Of a stretch of 64,000 nucleotides of DNA, positions 17,983-27,127 are shown piece after piece. Position 1 is the stretch's first letter, and each line of letters starts with the position of its first letter. The DNA is from Pseudosulfitobacter sp. DSM 107133 (GTDB taxonomy: Bacteria; Pseudomonadota; Alphaproteobacteria; Rhodobacterales; Rhodobacteraceae). The DNA lies in NCBI RefSeq assembly GCF_022788695.1, contig NZ_CP085154.1, forward strand, positions 2,790,001-2,854,000, in the 5' to 3' direction. Made by a program: the position numbers and the translations under genes. The notes below the pieces were generated by a model. The model saw only the letters and a program-made list of their open reading frames with translations. It made no database searches and was not told where the DNA came from.

Positions 17983-20900
17983 ATGCCGAAAAGAACCGAT
18001 ATCAAATCCATCATGATCATCGGAGCTGGCCCCATCGTAATCGGGCAGGCTTGCGAATTCGACTACTCGGGCGCACAGGCCTGCAAGGCCCTGCGCGAAG
18101 AAGGGTACCGGATTATTCTGGTCAACTCGAACCCTGCAACGATCATGACCGATCCGGGCATGGCCGACGCCACCTATATCGAGCCGATCACCCCCGAGAT
18201 GGTCGCCAAGATCATCGAGAAAGAACGCCCCGACGCATTGCTGCCCACCATGGGCGGGCAGACCGGCCTGAACGTGTCGCTTGCGCTGGAAGAAATGGGC
18301 GTTCTGGCGAAATACAACGTCGAGATGATCGGCGCCAAGCGCGAAGCCATCGAGATGGCCGAGGACCGCAAACTGTTCCGTGAAGCGATGGACCGGCTGG
18401 GCATCGAAAACCCCAAGGCCACGATTGTGACCGCGCCCAAGGGACCGGATGGCAAGAAAGACCTTGCCGCTGGCGTCGCACTGGCCTTTGAAACACTGGA
18501 TTATGTCGGCCTGCCCGCCATCATCCGCCCCGCCTTTACCATGGGCGGCACCGGCGGTGGCGTGGCGTACAACCGCGAAGATTACGAACATTTCTGCCGC
18601 ACCGGCATGGATGCATCGCCCGTGGGTCAGATCCTTGTCGATGAAAGCCTGCTGGGTTGGAAAGAATACGAAATGGAAGTGGTGCGCGACACCGCCGACA
18701 ACGCCATCATCGTCTGTTCCATCGAAAACATCGACCCGATGGGCGTCCACACCGGCGACAGCATCACCGTGGCCCCGGCCCTGACGCTGACCGACAAAGA
18801 ATACCAGATCATGCGCAACCACTCGATCGCGGTCCTGCGCGAGATCGGCGTGGAAACCGGCGGATCAAACGTGCAATGGGCGGTGAACCCCGCCGATGGC
18901 CGCATGGTCGTCATCGAGATGAACCCGCGCGTGTCGCGCTCGTCGGCGCTGGCGTCCAAGGCGACAGGTTTCCCGATTGCCAAGATCGCGGCGAAACTGG
19001 CCGTCGGCTACACGCTGGACGAACTGGACAACGACATCACCAAGGTGACACCGGCCAGTTTCGAGCCGACGATCGACTATGTCGTCACCAAGATCCCGCG
19101 CTTTGCCTTCGAGAAATTCCCCGGCTCCGAGCCGAACCTGACCACCGCGATGAAATCCGTGGGCGAGGCGATGGCCATTGGCCGCACCATCCACGAATCG
19201 ATGCAAAAGGCGCTGGCCTCGCTGGAAACCGGTCTGACCGGTTTTGACGAAATTGCCATTCCGGGCGCACCCGACCGCGCCGCCATCACCAAGGCGCTGG
19301 CCCAGCAGACCCCCGACCGCATCCGTGTGATCGCACAGGCCATGCGCCACGGCATCAGCGACGACGACATTCACGGCATCACCATGTTCGACCCGTGGTT
19401 CCTGGCCCGTATCCGCGAGATCATCGACGCCGAGGAAGAGGTCCGCGCCAACGGCCTGCCCGAAGATGAAAAGGGCCTGCGTCACCTCAAGATGATGGGC
19501 TTTACCGATGCGCGTCTGGGCACGTTGACCGGCCTGACCGAAGATCAGGTGCGCACCGCGCGCCGTGCTGCAGGCGTTGTCGCCGTGTTCAAACGCATCG
19601 ACACCTGCGCTGCCGAGTTCGAGGCGCAAACCCCTTATATGTACTCGACCTATGAATCGCCCGTCTTTGGCGAGGTCGAATGCGAAGCGCGGCCGTCCGA
19701 CCGCAAAAAGGTCGTGATCCTGGGCGGCGGTCCCAACCGCATCGGTCAGGGCATCGAGTTTGACTATTGCTGCTGCCACGCCTGCTATGCGCTGACGGCG
19801 ACGGGCTATGAAACCATCATGGTCAACTGCAACCCCGAAACCGTGTCGACCGACTATGACACCTCGGACCGGCTGTATTTCGAACCGCTGACGTTCGAGC
19901 ACGTCATGGAAATCCTGCGGGTCGAACAGGACAACGGCACGCTGCACGGTGTGATCGTGCAATTCGGCGGCCAGACCCCGCTGAAAATCGCCGCCGCCTT
20001 GCACGCCGAGGGCATCCCGATCCTGGGCACCACGCCCGACGCCATCGACCTGGCCGAAGACCGCGAGCGGTTCCAGCAGCTGGTGCAGGGCCTTGGCCTG
20101 AAACAGCCGCACAACGGCATCGCCCATTCCGACGCCGAAGCGATCGAGATTGCCAAGGACATCGGCTTTCCGCTGGTGATCCGCCCGTCTTATGTGCTGG
20201 GTGGCCGCGCGATGGAAATCGTGCGCGATCAGGCCCAGCTTGAGCGTTATATCAAAGAGGCCGTCGTGGTATCGGGCGACAGCCCCGTGTTGCTGGACAG
20301 CTACCTGTCCGGCGCGGTCGAACTGGACGTGGATGCCATCTGTGACGGCACCAACGTGCACGTCGCAGGCATCATGCAGCACATCGAAGAGGCCGGCGTC
20401 CACTCGGGCGACAGTGCCTGTTCGCTGCCGCCCTATTCGCTGCCCGACGAGATCATCGAGCGGGTCAAGGAACAGACGCACGCGCTGGCCCTTGCCCTGC
20501 ATGTGGTCGGCCTGATGAACATCCAGTTCGCGGTCAAGGACGGCGAGATTTACCTGATCGAGGTCAACCCGCGCGCCTCGCGCACCGTGCCCTTCGTGGC
20601 CAAGGCGACAGACAGCGCGATTGCCTCCATCGCCGCGCGCGTCATGGCGGGCGAGCCGCTGTCGAACTTCCCGATGCGCGCGCCCTATGACGCAAACGCC
20701 AAATATTCGGACGTGCTGCCGTTGGGTGATCCGATGACATTGGCCGACCCCAACATGCCCTGGTATTCGGTGAAAGAGGCGGTGCTGCCCTTTGCCCGCT
20801 TCCCCGGTGTCGATACGATCCTGGGGCCGGAAATGCGTTCCACCGGCGAAGTCATGGGCTGGGACCGCGATTTCCCGCGTGCCTTCCTCAAGGCGCAGAT

Positions 20901-21315
20901 GGGGGCAGGCAACCCGTTGCCGCGCGAGGGCTGCGTGTTCGTGTCGATCAAGGACGACGACAAGACCGCCGACATGCTGGAAGCCGCCAAAATCCTTCTG
21001 GGTCTGGGCTTTACCCTCGTGGGCACGAACGGCACCGCCAAGTGGCTGACCGAAAACGGTCACACCTGCGGCACCGTCAACAAGGTCTACGAAGGCCGCC
21101 CCGATGTCACCGACCTGATGAAGAACGGCGGCGTGCAGATGGTCATGAACTCGACCGAGGGCACGCAGGCAGTCGAAGACAGCAAATCGATCCGCTCGAT
21201 CGCGCTTTATGACAAGATCCCCTATTTCACCACCGCAGCCGCCTCCTACGCCGCCGCGCTGGCGATCAAGGCACAGGCGGCCGACGATGTGGGCGTAAAG
21301 TCGCTGCAAGGGTAG
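17983..21315 (+). CDS. carB: Carbamoyl-phosphate synthase large subunit
   Basis: A 1110-residue protein with the duplicated ATP-grasp architecture: carboxyphosphate half (~1-400, starting [20 protein letters not shown]), oligomerisation domain (~400-560), carbamoyl-phosphate half (~570-940, [19 protein letters not shown]) and the C-terminal MGS-like allosteric domain. It makes carbamoyl phosphate for pyrimidines and arginine with CarA, which is not in the window. The ATG at 17983 follows AAGGGG and gives the normal N-terminus; an in-frame start nine codons upstream is less likely. The antisense strand carries a long open frame that I reject as a shadow. Confidence 0.97.
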   Translation: MPKRTDIKSIMIIGAGPIVIGQACEFDYSGAQACKALREEGYRIILVNSNPATIMTDPGMADATYIEPITPEMVAKIIEKERPDALLPTMGGQTGLNVSLALEEMGVLAKYNVEMIGAKREAIEMAEDRKLFREAMDRLGIENPKATIVTAPKGPDGKKDLAAGVALAFETLDYVGLPAIIRPAFTMGGTGGGVAYNREDYEHFCRTGMDASPVGQILVDESLLGWKEYEMEVVRDTADNAIIVCSIENIDPMGVHTGDSITVAPALTLTDKEYQIMRNHSIAVLREIGVETGGSNVQWAVNPADGRMVVIEMNPRVSRSSALASKATGFPIAKIAAKLAVGYTLDELDNDITKVTPASFEPTIDYVVTKIPRFAFEKFPGSEPNLTTAMKSVGEAMAIGRTIHESMQKALASLETGLTGFDEIAIPGAPDRAAITKALAQQTPDRIRVIAQAMRHGISDDDIHGITMFDPWFLARIREIIDAEEEVRANGLPEDEKGLRHLKMMGFTDARLGTLTGLTEDQVRTARRAAGVVAVFKRIDTCAAEFEAQTPYMYSTYESPVFGEVECEARPSDRKKVVILGGGPNRIGQGIEFDYCCCHACYALTATGYETIMVNCNPETVSTDYDTSDRLYFEPLTFEHVMEILRVEQDNGTLHGVIVQFGGQTPLKIAAALHAEGIPILGTTPDAIDLAEDRERFQQLVQGLGLKQPHNGIAHSDAEAIEIAKDIGFPLVIRPSYVLGGRAMEIVRDQAQLERYIKEAVVVSGDSPVLLDSYLSGAVELDVDAICDGTNVHVAGIMQHIEEAGVHSGDSACSLPPYSLPDEIIERVKEQTHALALALHVVGLMNIQFAVKDGEIYLIEVNPRASRTVPFVAKATDSAIASIAARVMAGEPLSNFPMRAPYDANAKYSDVLPLGDPMTLADPNMPWYSVKEAVLPFARFPGVDTILGPEMRSTGEVMGWDRDFPRAFLKAQMGAGNPLPREGCVFVSIKDDDKTADMLEAAKILLGLGFTLVGTNGTAKWLTENGHTCGTVNKVYEGRPDVTDLMKNGGVQMVMNSTEGTQAVEDSKSIRSIALYDKIPYFTTAAASYAAALAIKAQAADDVGVKSLQG

Positions 21316-21337
21316 ACAACGCACAAGATTCCCGCAC

Positions 21338-21363
21338 AGGTTGGTGGCACATGCCTCCAACCT
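21338..21363. repeat. Hairpin AGGTTGG...CCAACCT after carB
   Basis: A 7-bp perfect outer stem with an inner GGCA/TGCC stem lies between the carB stop and the micro-lipoprotein start. No T-run follows; it could stabilise the carB 3' end or attenuate the small gene. Confidence 0.4.
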
Positions 21364-21377
21364 GACAGGACTTCCGA

Positions 21378-21452
21378 ATGCGCCTTTTCGTTCTTTTTGT
21401 ACTGCTGGCCGGCCTTGCCGCCTGCGACGTGCCTTTTGTGCCGCTGATCTGA
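21378..21452 (+). CDS. Micro-lipoprotein, 24 residues
   Basis: A 25-codon ORF encodes a short peptide with a hydrophobic leader (MRLFVLFVLLAGLAAC) and a lipobox LAAC, so the mature product would be a lipidated 9-residue peptide CDVPFVPLI. An AGGA lies 7-8 bases before the ATG. Too short for automatic gene finders, but the complete lipoprotein signal plus ribosome site support it. Position directly after carB is suggestive of shared transcription. Role unknown; small bacterial lipoproteins include entericidin-like factors. Confidence 0.65.
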   Translation: MRLFVLFVLLAGLAACDVPFVPLI

Positions 21453-21635
21453 AGCGTTCAGGCCCAACCTTTTTGCGAAGTGGTGTGCCCTTCCGTCCAT
21501 GCAGGCGCAGGCCCACCGGCACATCACTTGAACGACGCCCCCAGCCGCCTAAATCAAGACGATGTCCCGCCACCCCACCTTGACCTTCCGGCGCTAACAC
21601 GGCTTCATATGGGACGCTGAAAAAAGGGGCAGATC

Positions 21636-22760
21636 ATGTACACACCGGCGATCACGGGCACAGGTGTCTTTACACCCTCCGAGACAGTCACCAACGCAGA
21701 ACTGGTGACAGCGTTCAACGCCTATGCGGATCTCTACAATGCCGAACACGCCGCCGAAATCGCCGCGGGCACGCTTGCGCCCAAGGACCACTCCTCGGAA
21801 GAATTCATCGTCAAGGCATCGGGCATCGAACAGCGCTATGTGATGGTCAAGGACGGCATTCTGGACCCGCATGTCATGTACCCAAAAATGCGCCAGCGCA
21901 GCGATGACGAACCGTCGATCATGGCTGAAATGGCGCTCAAGGCCGCCAATATCGCGCTGGAAAACGCAGGCAAGACCGCCGCCGACGTCGGCGCGGTGAT
22001 CTGCGCCGCCTCAAACCTCGAACGCGCTTATCCGGCCGTTGCCATCGAAATTCAGGATCTGCTGGGCATTCAGGGCTTTGCCTTCGACATGAATGTCGCC
22101 TGCTCCTCTGCCACCTTTGGTATTCAGGCCGCCGCCGACATGATCCGTTCGGGTTCGATCCGCTCGGCGCTGGTGATCAACCCCGAGATCTGCTCGGCGC
22201 ATATCGAATGGCGCGACCGCGACTGCCACTTTATCTTTGGCGATGTGGCCACCGCCACCCTGCTGGAGCGTGAAGAGGACGCCGCAGGCCCCTGTTTCGC
22301 CGTCAAATCCACCCGTTGCGCCACCAGCTTTTCCAACAACATCCGCAACAACAACGGCTTTCTGCGCCGCTCGCGCCCCGACGGCATGAAAGACCGCCGA
22401 GACATGCAGTTCATGCAGAACGGCCGCAAGGTGTTCAAGGAAGTGGTCCCGATGGTATCGCAACACATCATGGATCACATGGCGGACGAAAACCTGAACG
22501 CAGAGGACATCAAGCGCCTGTGGCTGCATCAGGCCAACAAAAGCATGAACGACTTTATCGGCAAAAAGGTACTGGGCCGCACGCCCGAACCGGATGAACA
22601 ACCCAACATCCTGCAAGACTACGCCAACACGTCATCGGCGGGGTCCATCATCACCTTCGCCAAACATTCCGCCGATCTCAAGGATGGCGACCACGGTCTG
22701 ATCTGCTCGTTCGGTGCAGGCTATTCCGTTGGCAGTGTGCTGGTCGAAAAACACGGCTAA
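21636..22760 (+). CDS. Beta-ketoacyl-ACP synthase III-like enzyme
   Basis: A 374-residue thiolase-fold enzyme of the KAS III (FabH-like) group. The triad is visible: C156 in NVACSSATF, H298 in LWLHQANKSM and N331 in YANTSSAGS. It is longer than housekeeping FabH (about 320) because of an N-terminal insertion rich in Ala and acidic residues (~25-70), so it probably belongs to a separate branch that condenses other acyl groups. AAGGGGCAGATC precedes ATG 21636. It converges on arsH with a family B repeat between. Confidence 0.85.
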   Translation: MYTPAITGTGVFTPSETVTNAELVTAFNAYADLYNAEHAAEIAAGTLAPKDHSSEEFIVKASGIEQRYVMVKDGILDPHVMYPKMRQRSDDEPSIMAEMALKAANIALENAGKTAADVGAVICAASNLERAYPAVAIEIQDLLGIQGFAFDMNVACSSATFGIQAAADMIRSGSIRSALVINPEICSAHIEWRDRDCHFIFGDVATATLLEREEDAAGPCFAVKSTRCATSFSNNIRNNNGFLRRSRPDGMKDRRDMQFMQNGRKVFKEVVPMVSQHIMDHMADENLNAEDIKRLWLHQANKSMNDFIGKKVLGRTPEPDEQPNILQDYANTSSAGSIITFAKHSADLKDGDHGLICSFGAGYSVGSVLVEKHG

Positions 22761-22765
22761 ACCGG

Positions 22766-22813
22766 CTTCTTTTGGCCAAAAATATCCCGGGGGGCCAGGG
22801 GGCAGCGCCCCCC
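22766..22813 (+). repeat. Family B intergenic repeat, copy 2
   Basis: CTTCTTTTGGCCAAAAATAT then CCCGGGGGG and a GGGGGCAGCGCCCCC hairpin, immediately after the KAS III-like gene. Same module as 6572, 45684 and 53876. On the opposite strand it could also end arsH transcription. Confidence 0.75.
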
Positions 22814-22839
22814 TATTCGGCTTCAACAAGCCAGACCCG

Positions 22840-23547
22840 CTATTTCTGCGAAACCCGCTTGTGCACCGCCTCGACCGTTTCCACCCGTTCCGAATACCGG
22901 TCCACCAGATAATCGGCCCGCCCGCGCACCAGCCAGGTAAACTTCACCAGCTCTTCCATCACATCAACGATGCGGCGGTAAAACGGCCCCTCGGGCAGAC
23001 GCCCGTCCTGAAACTCAAGCCACGCCTTGGGAATGGACGACTGGTTGGGAATCGTCACCATCCGCATCCAGCGTCCCAGAATCCGCATCTGGTTCACCGC
23101 ATTGAATGATTGCGACCCGCCCGACACCTGCATCACTGCCAGCGTCTTGCCCTGTGTCGGGCGAATGCCGCCCTGCATCGACAACGGCAGCCAGTCGATC
23201 TGGGTCTTCATCAGCCCCGTCATCGCCCCGTGACGCTCGGGCGACGACCAGACCATGCCTTCGGCCCAGACCGCCAGTTCACGCAACTCGGTCACCTTGG
23301 GGTGATCCTCGGATGCATCATCCACCACTGGCAGGCCGGTGGGGTCGAACATCCGCGTCTCGCAGCCCAGATGCCGCAGTATGCGCGCGCTTTCCTCCGC
23401 CGCGCGGCGGGAATAGCTGACATCGCGCAGCGAGCCATACAGCAGCAAAATGCGCGGCGGGTGGCGCGGATCATCTGCCGCCGCCAGTGCATTCACATCA
23501 ATGTCGGGCAATGCGTCCGTGAAAAGCGCGCCTGTGTCTTCAGGCAC
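22840..23547 (-). CDS. arsH: ArsH-type NADPH-dependent FMN reductase
   Basis: A 235-residue flavodoxin-fold protein. [14 protein letters not shown] is the phosphate-binding loop for [14 protein letters not shown] and [16 protein letters not shown] are typical of ArsH. ArsH proteins oxidise trivalent organoarsenicals or reduce quinones and metals using NADPH. No arsR, arsC or arsenite pump is nearby, so this may be a general oxidoreductase. It overlaps the upstream 152-residue DNA-binding-like gene by eight bases, implying coupled translation. Confidence 0.88.
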   Translation of the reverse strand: MPEDTGALFTDALPDIDVNALAAADDPRHPPRILLLYGSLRDVSYSRRAAEESARILRHLGCETRMFDPTGLPVVDDASEDHPKVTELRELAVWAEGMVWSSPERHGAMTGLMKTQIDWLPLSMQGGIRPTQGKTLAVMQVSGGSQSFNAVNQMRILGRWMRMVTIPNQSSIPKAWLEFQDGRLPEGPFYRRIVDVMEELVKFTWLVRGRADYLVDRYSERVETVEAVHKRVSQK

Positions 23548-23998
23548 TTTCTTCTTCCAGATGCAGCTTCATGTCGATCAGCACGCGCTGAAGCAGCGAG
23601 GTCTCGCGCAGCAGACGTTTGGCTTCGTTGACGGTGATAATCCCGTCTTCGATGGATTGCTGGTATTCGCTCATCAACATGGCAAACCGCTGGCTCAACG
23701 CGATCACATCGGCATTTATTCCGCCGGTCGACGGCGCATTCTGGCGGCGGTCCTCGAATGCCAGAACGCCGCCCTGCAATTCGGCCAATGCTGTGGTGAC
23801 AAAGGGAAAGGACGCCTCTTTCTCAAGACGCACCACCGCGTCAATCGGCATGAACCTGTCGGCATGTTCGGGATTGTCCGAATAATACCGCCCCAAAGTC
23901 GCTTTGGATTTGCCGGTCACAGCGCATGCGGGCTCTATGCCCACATCCTTGACCAACGCCTCGGTGTGCTTTTTCAAGTAGCTGCCAATACCTGCCAT
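23540..23998 (-). CDS. CII-like (phage-regulator-type) DNA-binding protein
   Basis: A 152-residue soluble protein. Residues ~10-55 contain a helix-turn-helix-like stretch ([19 protein letters not shown]), followed by [24 protein letters not shown], the pattern I associate with small CII-type regulators in this order. The C-terminal half (~90-152) is helical, with heptad-like leucines ([21 protein letters not shown]), probably for oligomerisation. The ATG at 23996-23998 is preceded by GTGGGGACGT. It overlaps arsH, so it may sense the same signal and control its own operon. Identification is moderate. Confidence 0.65.
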   Translation of the reverse strand: MAGIGSYLKKHTEALVKDVGIEPACAVTGKSKATLGRYYSDNPEHADRFMPIDAVVRLEKEASFPFVTTALAELQGGVLAFEDRRQNAPSTGGINADVIALSQRFAMLMSEYQQSIEDGIITVNEAKRLLRETSLLQRVLIDMKLHLEEESA

Positions 23999-24364
23999 AC
24001 GTCCCCACTCGACTCTCGCGTGCCCTCCCCGTTGATAGGCAGGGGAAAGCATCTTGTCTTTTCCCATTAAATCAACAGCGTGGAAATGTCATTTTTTAAT
24101 CGTCCCGCCGGTTTCGGGATTTTTTTTCGAGTGGCCCGTGCCTCCCCCACGGGAAAGTGTGAGACCCGTTGCGCTTTCGCCGCTTGGGAACGGTGGGCTG
24201 GCATGTCCGGCAGTCGGCGTGACGGGCTCCTTTGCGGGGCCTTTCCGCACCCCTGCGGCCATCGCACCGCCACAGCTTAGCGCTCTGCCTCTGCTGCAAA
24301 AACGGGCGCTGCGGCCCGCCCTCTCACTTGCCTGCCCGCGCCCCTTGGCGTACCCCTTGGCGCT
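23999..24364. other. Intergenic region between divergent genes, no gene seen
   Basis: The stretch separates the CII-like gene (minus) and tdk (plus). The left third is AT-richer (TTGATTTAATGGG... on the minus strand) and probably holds the promoter for the CII-like/arsH operon. The right two thirds are very GC-rich; several frames are open by chance but have no ribosome site or family resemblance. No terminator or repeat copy was recognised. Confidence 0.45.
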
Positions 24365-24949
24365 ATGGCCAAGCTCTATTTTCACTACTCCACAATGAAC
24401 GCAGGCAAATCGACAGTTCTGTTGCAAGCCGCGCACAATTACCGCGAGCGCGGTATGCAAAGCTATTTGCTGACTGCGCAATTCGACAACCGCGCAGGTC
24501 AGGGCCGTATCGCGAGCCGTATCGGAATTGGACAGGATGCAGACACTTTCGCACCCGGCGAGGATCTGTTTGCCAAGATCGAAACCCATCTGGACACCGA
24601 CAACATTGCCTGCGTTTTTATCGACGAGGCGCAGTTTCTGAGCGAGGCGCAGGTCTGGCAACTGGCCCGTGCGGTGGATGATCTGAAAGTGCCCATCATG
24701 TGCTATGGCCTGCGGGTCGATTTTCAGGGCAAGCTGTTTCCCGGTTCGGCCACACTTCTGGCGCTGGCGGATGAAATGCGCGAGGTGCGCACCATCTGCC
24801 ATTGCGGCAAAAAGGCCACGATGGTCGTGCGTCAGGATGCGCAGGGCAATGTGGTGCGCGATGGGGCGCAGGTGCAGATCGGGGGCAACGAAACCTATGT
24901 CAGCCTGTGCCGTCGTCACTGGCGCAAGGCCACGGGCGACAAGGCATGA
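24365..24949 (+). CDS. tdk: Thymidine kinase
   Basis: A 194-residue type II thymidine kinase that makes dTMP from thymidine and ATP. The P-loop is STMNAGKST (9-17); the Walker B/catalytic segment is VFIDEAQFL; the lasso-loop zinc site is visible as ICHCGKK and the late SLCRRH pair. Length is typical. No clear Shine-Dalgarno sequence precedes the ATG. The stop overlaps the next gene's ATG (ATGA). It complements the upp/deo salvage genes elsewhere in the window. Confidence 0.95.
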   Translation: MAKLYFHYSTMNAGKSTVLLQAAHNYRERGMQSYLLTAQFDNRAGQGRIASRIGIGQDADTFAPGEDLFAKIETHLDTDNIACVFIDEAQFLSEAQVWQLARAVDDLKVPIMCYGLRVDFQGKLFPGSATLLALADEMREVRTICHCGKKATMVVRQDAQGNVVRDGAQVQIGGNETYVSLCRRHWRKATGDKA

Positions 24950-25320
24950 AACGGTTCTGCGCCGGTCTGCTTTGCGGTATCGCGCTGGCCTGCGGGTTGA
25001 TCCTGACCGGCGTGCCGGGGGTGTTGCCGGGCATGTACGCCCGCATGGATCAACGCGCGACAAACGACTGGCAGGTAGCAAAATTGCTGATGTTGCGTGA
25101 TACGGCTTTTCTGGCCTGCGCCGGTCAGGAAGACATCCGCCACGCCGCCCAGATCCGGGGCTGGGAGGTCGAGATCATCAACCCTGACACCGAAGCGATG
25201 CCCCGGCAGTTGCAAGATGCCCACTGGGCGCTGCGCATCCACACCCGCCCGGCGCCGCCGTTGGCAACGGAGCCGGGTGATATTTACGGCTTTGACAGCC
25301 GGGGATGTTTGATGCGCTAG
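24946..25320 (+). CDS. Small exported or membrane-anchored protein of unknown function
   Basis: A 124-residue protein with an N-terminal hydrophobic segment (MKRFCAGLLCGIALACGLIL) that may be a signal peptide or anchor, then a ~95-residue soluble domain with two further cysteines (FLACAGQ and RGCLMR) that could form a disulfide in the periplasm. The ATG overlaps the tdk stop. Its TAG stop codon is part of the CTAG target duplicated by the IS5-family element, so the insertion left the protein intact but removed its natural 3' region. Confidence 0.7.
   Translation: MKRFCAGLLCGIALACGLILTGVPGVLPGMYARMDQRATNDWQVAKLLMLRDTAFLACAGQEDIRHAAQIRGWEVEIINPDTEAMPRQLQDAHWALRIHTRPAPPLATEPGDIYGFDSRGCLMR
25317..25320. 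repeat. Left target-site duplication CTAG of the IS
   Basis: CTAG flanks the element on both sides (25317-25320 and 26160-26163), matching the YTAR target preference known for IS5. Confidence 0.7.
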
Positions 25321-25393
25321 GTCACATACCCATAAAAGGGATTCACAGACTTTAGAAAACGTGATTCACTTTCCGGCAAATGTGGAGGTGAGA

Positions 25394-25759
25394 ATGGCAC
25401 GTTTTGATTTGACAGATTTTGAATGGTCGGTGATCCAGCCGTTGCTGCCGACGAAGGTGCGCGGCAAGCCCCGTGTGGATGACCGGCGGGTTTTGAACGG
25501 CATCTTCTGGCGCTTGCGGACTGGTGCGCCCTGGGCAGACATTCCTGCCCGATACGGGCCGCATACGACCTGTGTGAACCGCTTCAACCGCTGGCGGCGT
25601 GCGGGCCACTGGGCGCGTATTCTTGAAGCAATATCAGAGGCATATGAGGGTGAGGTGCAAATGATTGACAGCTCCTCCATCCGGGTACACCAACAGGGCG
25701 CAAATGGCCCTAAAAAAGGGGGCGATCCGATTGCCTGGGTCGCTCAAGGGGCGGGCTGA
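25394..25759 (+). CDS. IS5-family transposase, N-terminal frame (OrfA)
   Basis: A 121-residue frame with the DUF4096-like N-terminal domain (ARFDLTDFEWSVIQPLLP) and the first catalytic Asp in MIDSSSIRVH near residue 96. ATG 25394 follows GGAGGTGAGA. The homologous reading continues in the -1 frame after the A6G5 run at 25712-25722: read in -1, the protein continues GRSRGGLTTKIHALVDA, the expected family sequence. OrfA alone ends at TGA 25757-25759. Confidence 0.85.
   Translation: MARFDLTDFEWSVIQPLLPTKVRGKPRVDDRRVLNGIFWRLRTGAPWADIPARYGPHTTCVNRFNRWRRAGHWARILEAISEAYEGEVQMIDSSSIRVHQQGANGPKKGGDPIAWVAQGAG
25709..25722 (+). other. Probable programmed -1 frameshift site
   Basis: CCTAAAAAAGGGGG joins OrfA and OrfB. 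A-runs of this kind are the known frameshift signals in two-frame IS5/IS427 transposases. Confidence 0.65.
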
Positions 25760-26163
25760 CAACGAAAATCCACGCTTTGGTGGACGCGCTTGGCCGCCCG
25801 ATCCGGCTCATGCTGACGGCTGGGCAGGCCTATGATGGACACGCGGCAGAGCAGATGCTGGATCGACTGAAAGAAGGCTGCAGCGTGCTGGCGGATCGCG
25901 CCTATGACAGCAACGCGATCCGTGATTTGATCGCCAAACAGAAGGCGCAAGCCGTGATCCCTTCGATGCCGCAACGCAATCCTGTCATCGCGCATGATCG
26001 CGAGCGTTACAAAGCACGCAACGCAGTGGAGCGTTTCTTCAACAAACTCAAAAACTTCCGCGCGGTAGCAACAAGATATGACAAACGCGATGATAATTTC
26101 CTCGCATCCATACAACTCGCGTCAATCAGAATCTGGTTGCGAACTTATGAGTCGGTGACCTAG
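25723..26163 (+). CDS. IS5-family transposase, C-terminal frame (OrfB)
   Basis: This frame supplies the DDE second Asp (LADRAYDS) and the Glu (NAVERFFNKLKNFR), with GRSRGGLTTKIHAL at its start. It is likely read by -1 frameshifting on the A-run at 25712-25717, giving a fusion of about 256 residues; the earliest internal start would be TTG 25777. The stop TAG 26161-26163 lies partly in the right CTAG duplication, so the transposase uses a stop codon supplied by the target. Confidence 0.82.
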   Translation, partial: RSDCLGRSRGGLTTKIHALVDALGRPIRLMLTAGQAYDGHAAEQMLDRLKEGCSVLADRAYDSNAIRDLIAKQKAQAVIPSMPQRNPVIAHDRERYKARNAVERFFNKLKNFRAVATRYDKRDDNFLASIQLASIRIWLRTYESVT

Positions 26164-26173
26164 GGTCCGGATC

Positions 26174-27127
26174 CTAGACCGCGTTGGGCGCGTCCTGTCC
26201 GTCGATCAGCACGGCCTTGAGGTTGCACACGGCCATCAGCCCCATATCGGTGCGTACTTCCAGTGCCGCCGTGCCCAGATGCGGCAGCAGCACCGCGTTG
26301 TCCAAGGCCAGCAGCGCAGCAGGCACCTCGGGTTCGCGCGCATAAACATCCAGCCCCGCGCCACCGATGGCCCCGGTTTGCAGGGCGTCGATCAAGGCAC
26401 CCTCATCCACCACATCGCCGCGTGCGATGTTGATCAGATGCGCATGGGATTGCATCGCCGCCAGCACCGCCGCGTCGACCAGATTGCGCGTGTCGGGCCC
26501 GCTGGGCACCGCCAGCACCAGCACATCCACCGCAGCCGCCAGTGTTAACAGGTCATCATAAGGCGTCGCGTCAAGGTCGAGTTCTTTGGGCGAGCGGGTG
26601 AAATATGCGACCTTCATGCCAAAGCCGAAATGGCAGCGCCGTGCTATCGCCAGCCCGATGCGGCCCATGCCGACAATGCCCACGGTCTTGCCCGACAGGT
26701 GCATCCCCAGCATCTGCGTCGGGTGCCAGCCGTCCCACTGCCCTGCCCGCACCATCCGTTCGCCTTCGCCGGCACGCCGCGCGCTCATCAGCATCAGGGT
26801 CATGGCGGTGTCGGCTGTGGCATCGGTCACCGCCCCCGGCGTGTTGCTGACGATCAGCCCCTTGGCCCGCGCCGCCGCCACGTCGATGTGGTTATACCCC
26901 ACGCCAAAGTTGGCCAGCATCACCGCGCGGGGCGTGACTTGCGCAAAAACCTCGGCGCTGAACATATCGCCCAGCGTCGGCAGCACGGCGTCGTAGCCAT
27001 CCAAGGCGTCAATCATTTCAGCCTGCGACAGCGGCGCGTTGCTGTCCCGCATGGTCACGTCGAAATGCCTGCGTGCCTCGGCCTCGACGTCGGCGGGCAT
27101 GGGGCGCGAGATGAAGAGGCGTTTCAA
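26174..27127 (-). CDS. D-2-hydroxyacid dehydrogenase (glyoxylate/hydroxypyruvate reductase type)
   Basis: A 317-residue NAD(P)-dependent oxidoreductase. The Rossmann loop GIVGMGRIGLAIARR is near residue 150; the catalytic Arg lies in NIARGDVVDEGAL, the Glu in YAREPEVPAAL and the His in LLPHLGTAALEVR. The N-terminal substrate domain has NFGVGYNHIDV. Glyoxylate or hydroxypyruvate is the likeliest substrate, which would fit with glyA; other 2-ketoacids are possible. The start is a TTG (27125-27127) overlapping the csaA stop; no ATG fits. Confidence 0.9.
   Translation of the reverse strand: MKRLFISRPMPADVEAEARRHFDVTMRDSNAPLSQAEMIDALDGYDAVLPTLGDMFSAEVFAQVTPRAVMLANFGVGYNHIDVAAARAKGLIVSNTPGAVTDATADTAMTLMLMSARRAGEGERMVRAGQWDGWHPTQMLGMHLSGKTVGIVGMGRIGLAIARRCHFGFGMKVAYFTRSPKELDLDATPYDDLLTLAAAVDVLVLAVPSGPDTRNLVDAAVLAAMQSHAHLINIARGDVVDEGALIDALQTGAIGGAGLDVYAREPEVPAALLALDNAVLLPHLGTAALEVRTDMGLMAVCNLKAVLIDGQDAPNAV

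Larger units (their letters stand above)
25321..26159 (+). mobile_element. Complete IS5-family insertion sequence (839 bp)
   Basis: The element is bounded by imperfect inverted repeats: left GTCACATACCCATAAA and, on the complement of the right end, GTCACCGACTCATAAG (12 of 16 identical). CTAG flanks both ends. It carries a transposase in two overlapping frames with all three DDE residues present, as in the IS427 group. Without the IS, the flanking bases join to CTAGGGTCCGGATCCTAG, an 18-bp near-palindrome between two convergent stop codons. The insertion therefore disrupts no gene. No second copy lies in the window. Confidence 0.88.

Noticed and set aside
18865..21600. 911-codon minus-strand open frame across carB
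   Set aside because: Antisense shadow produced by GC-rich third positions of carB; the translation is His/Gly/Arg/Val-rich without any domain.
24080..24280. 66-codon plus-strand open frame before tdk
   Set aside because: No ribosome site, Cys/Arg/Trp-rich composition, and GC-rich noncoding character.
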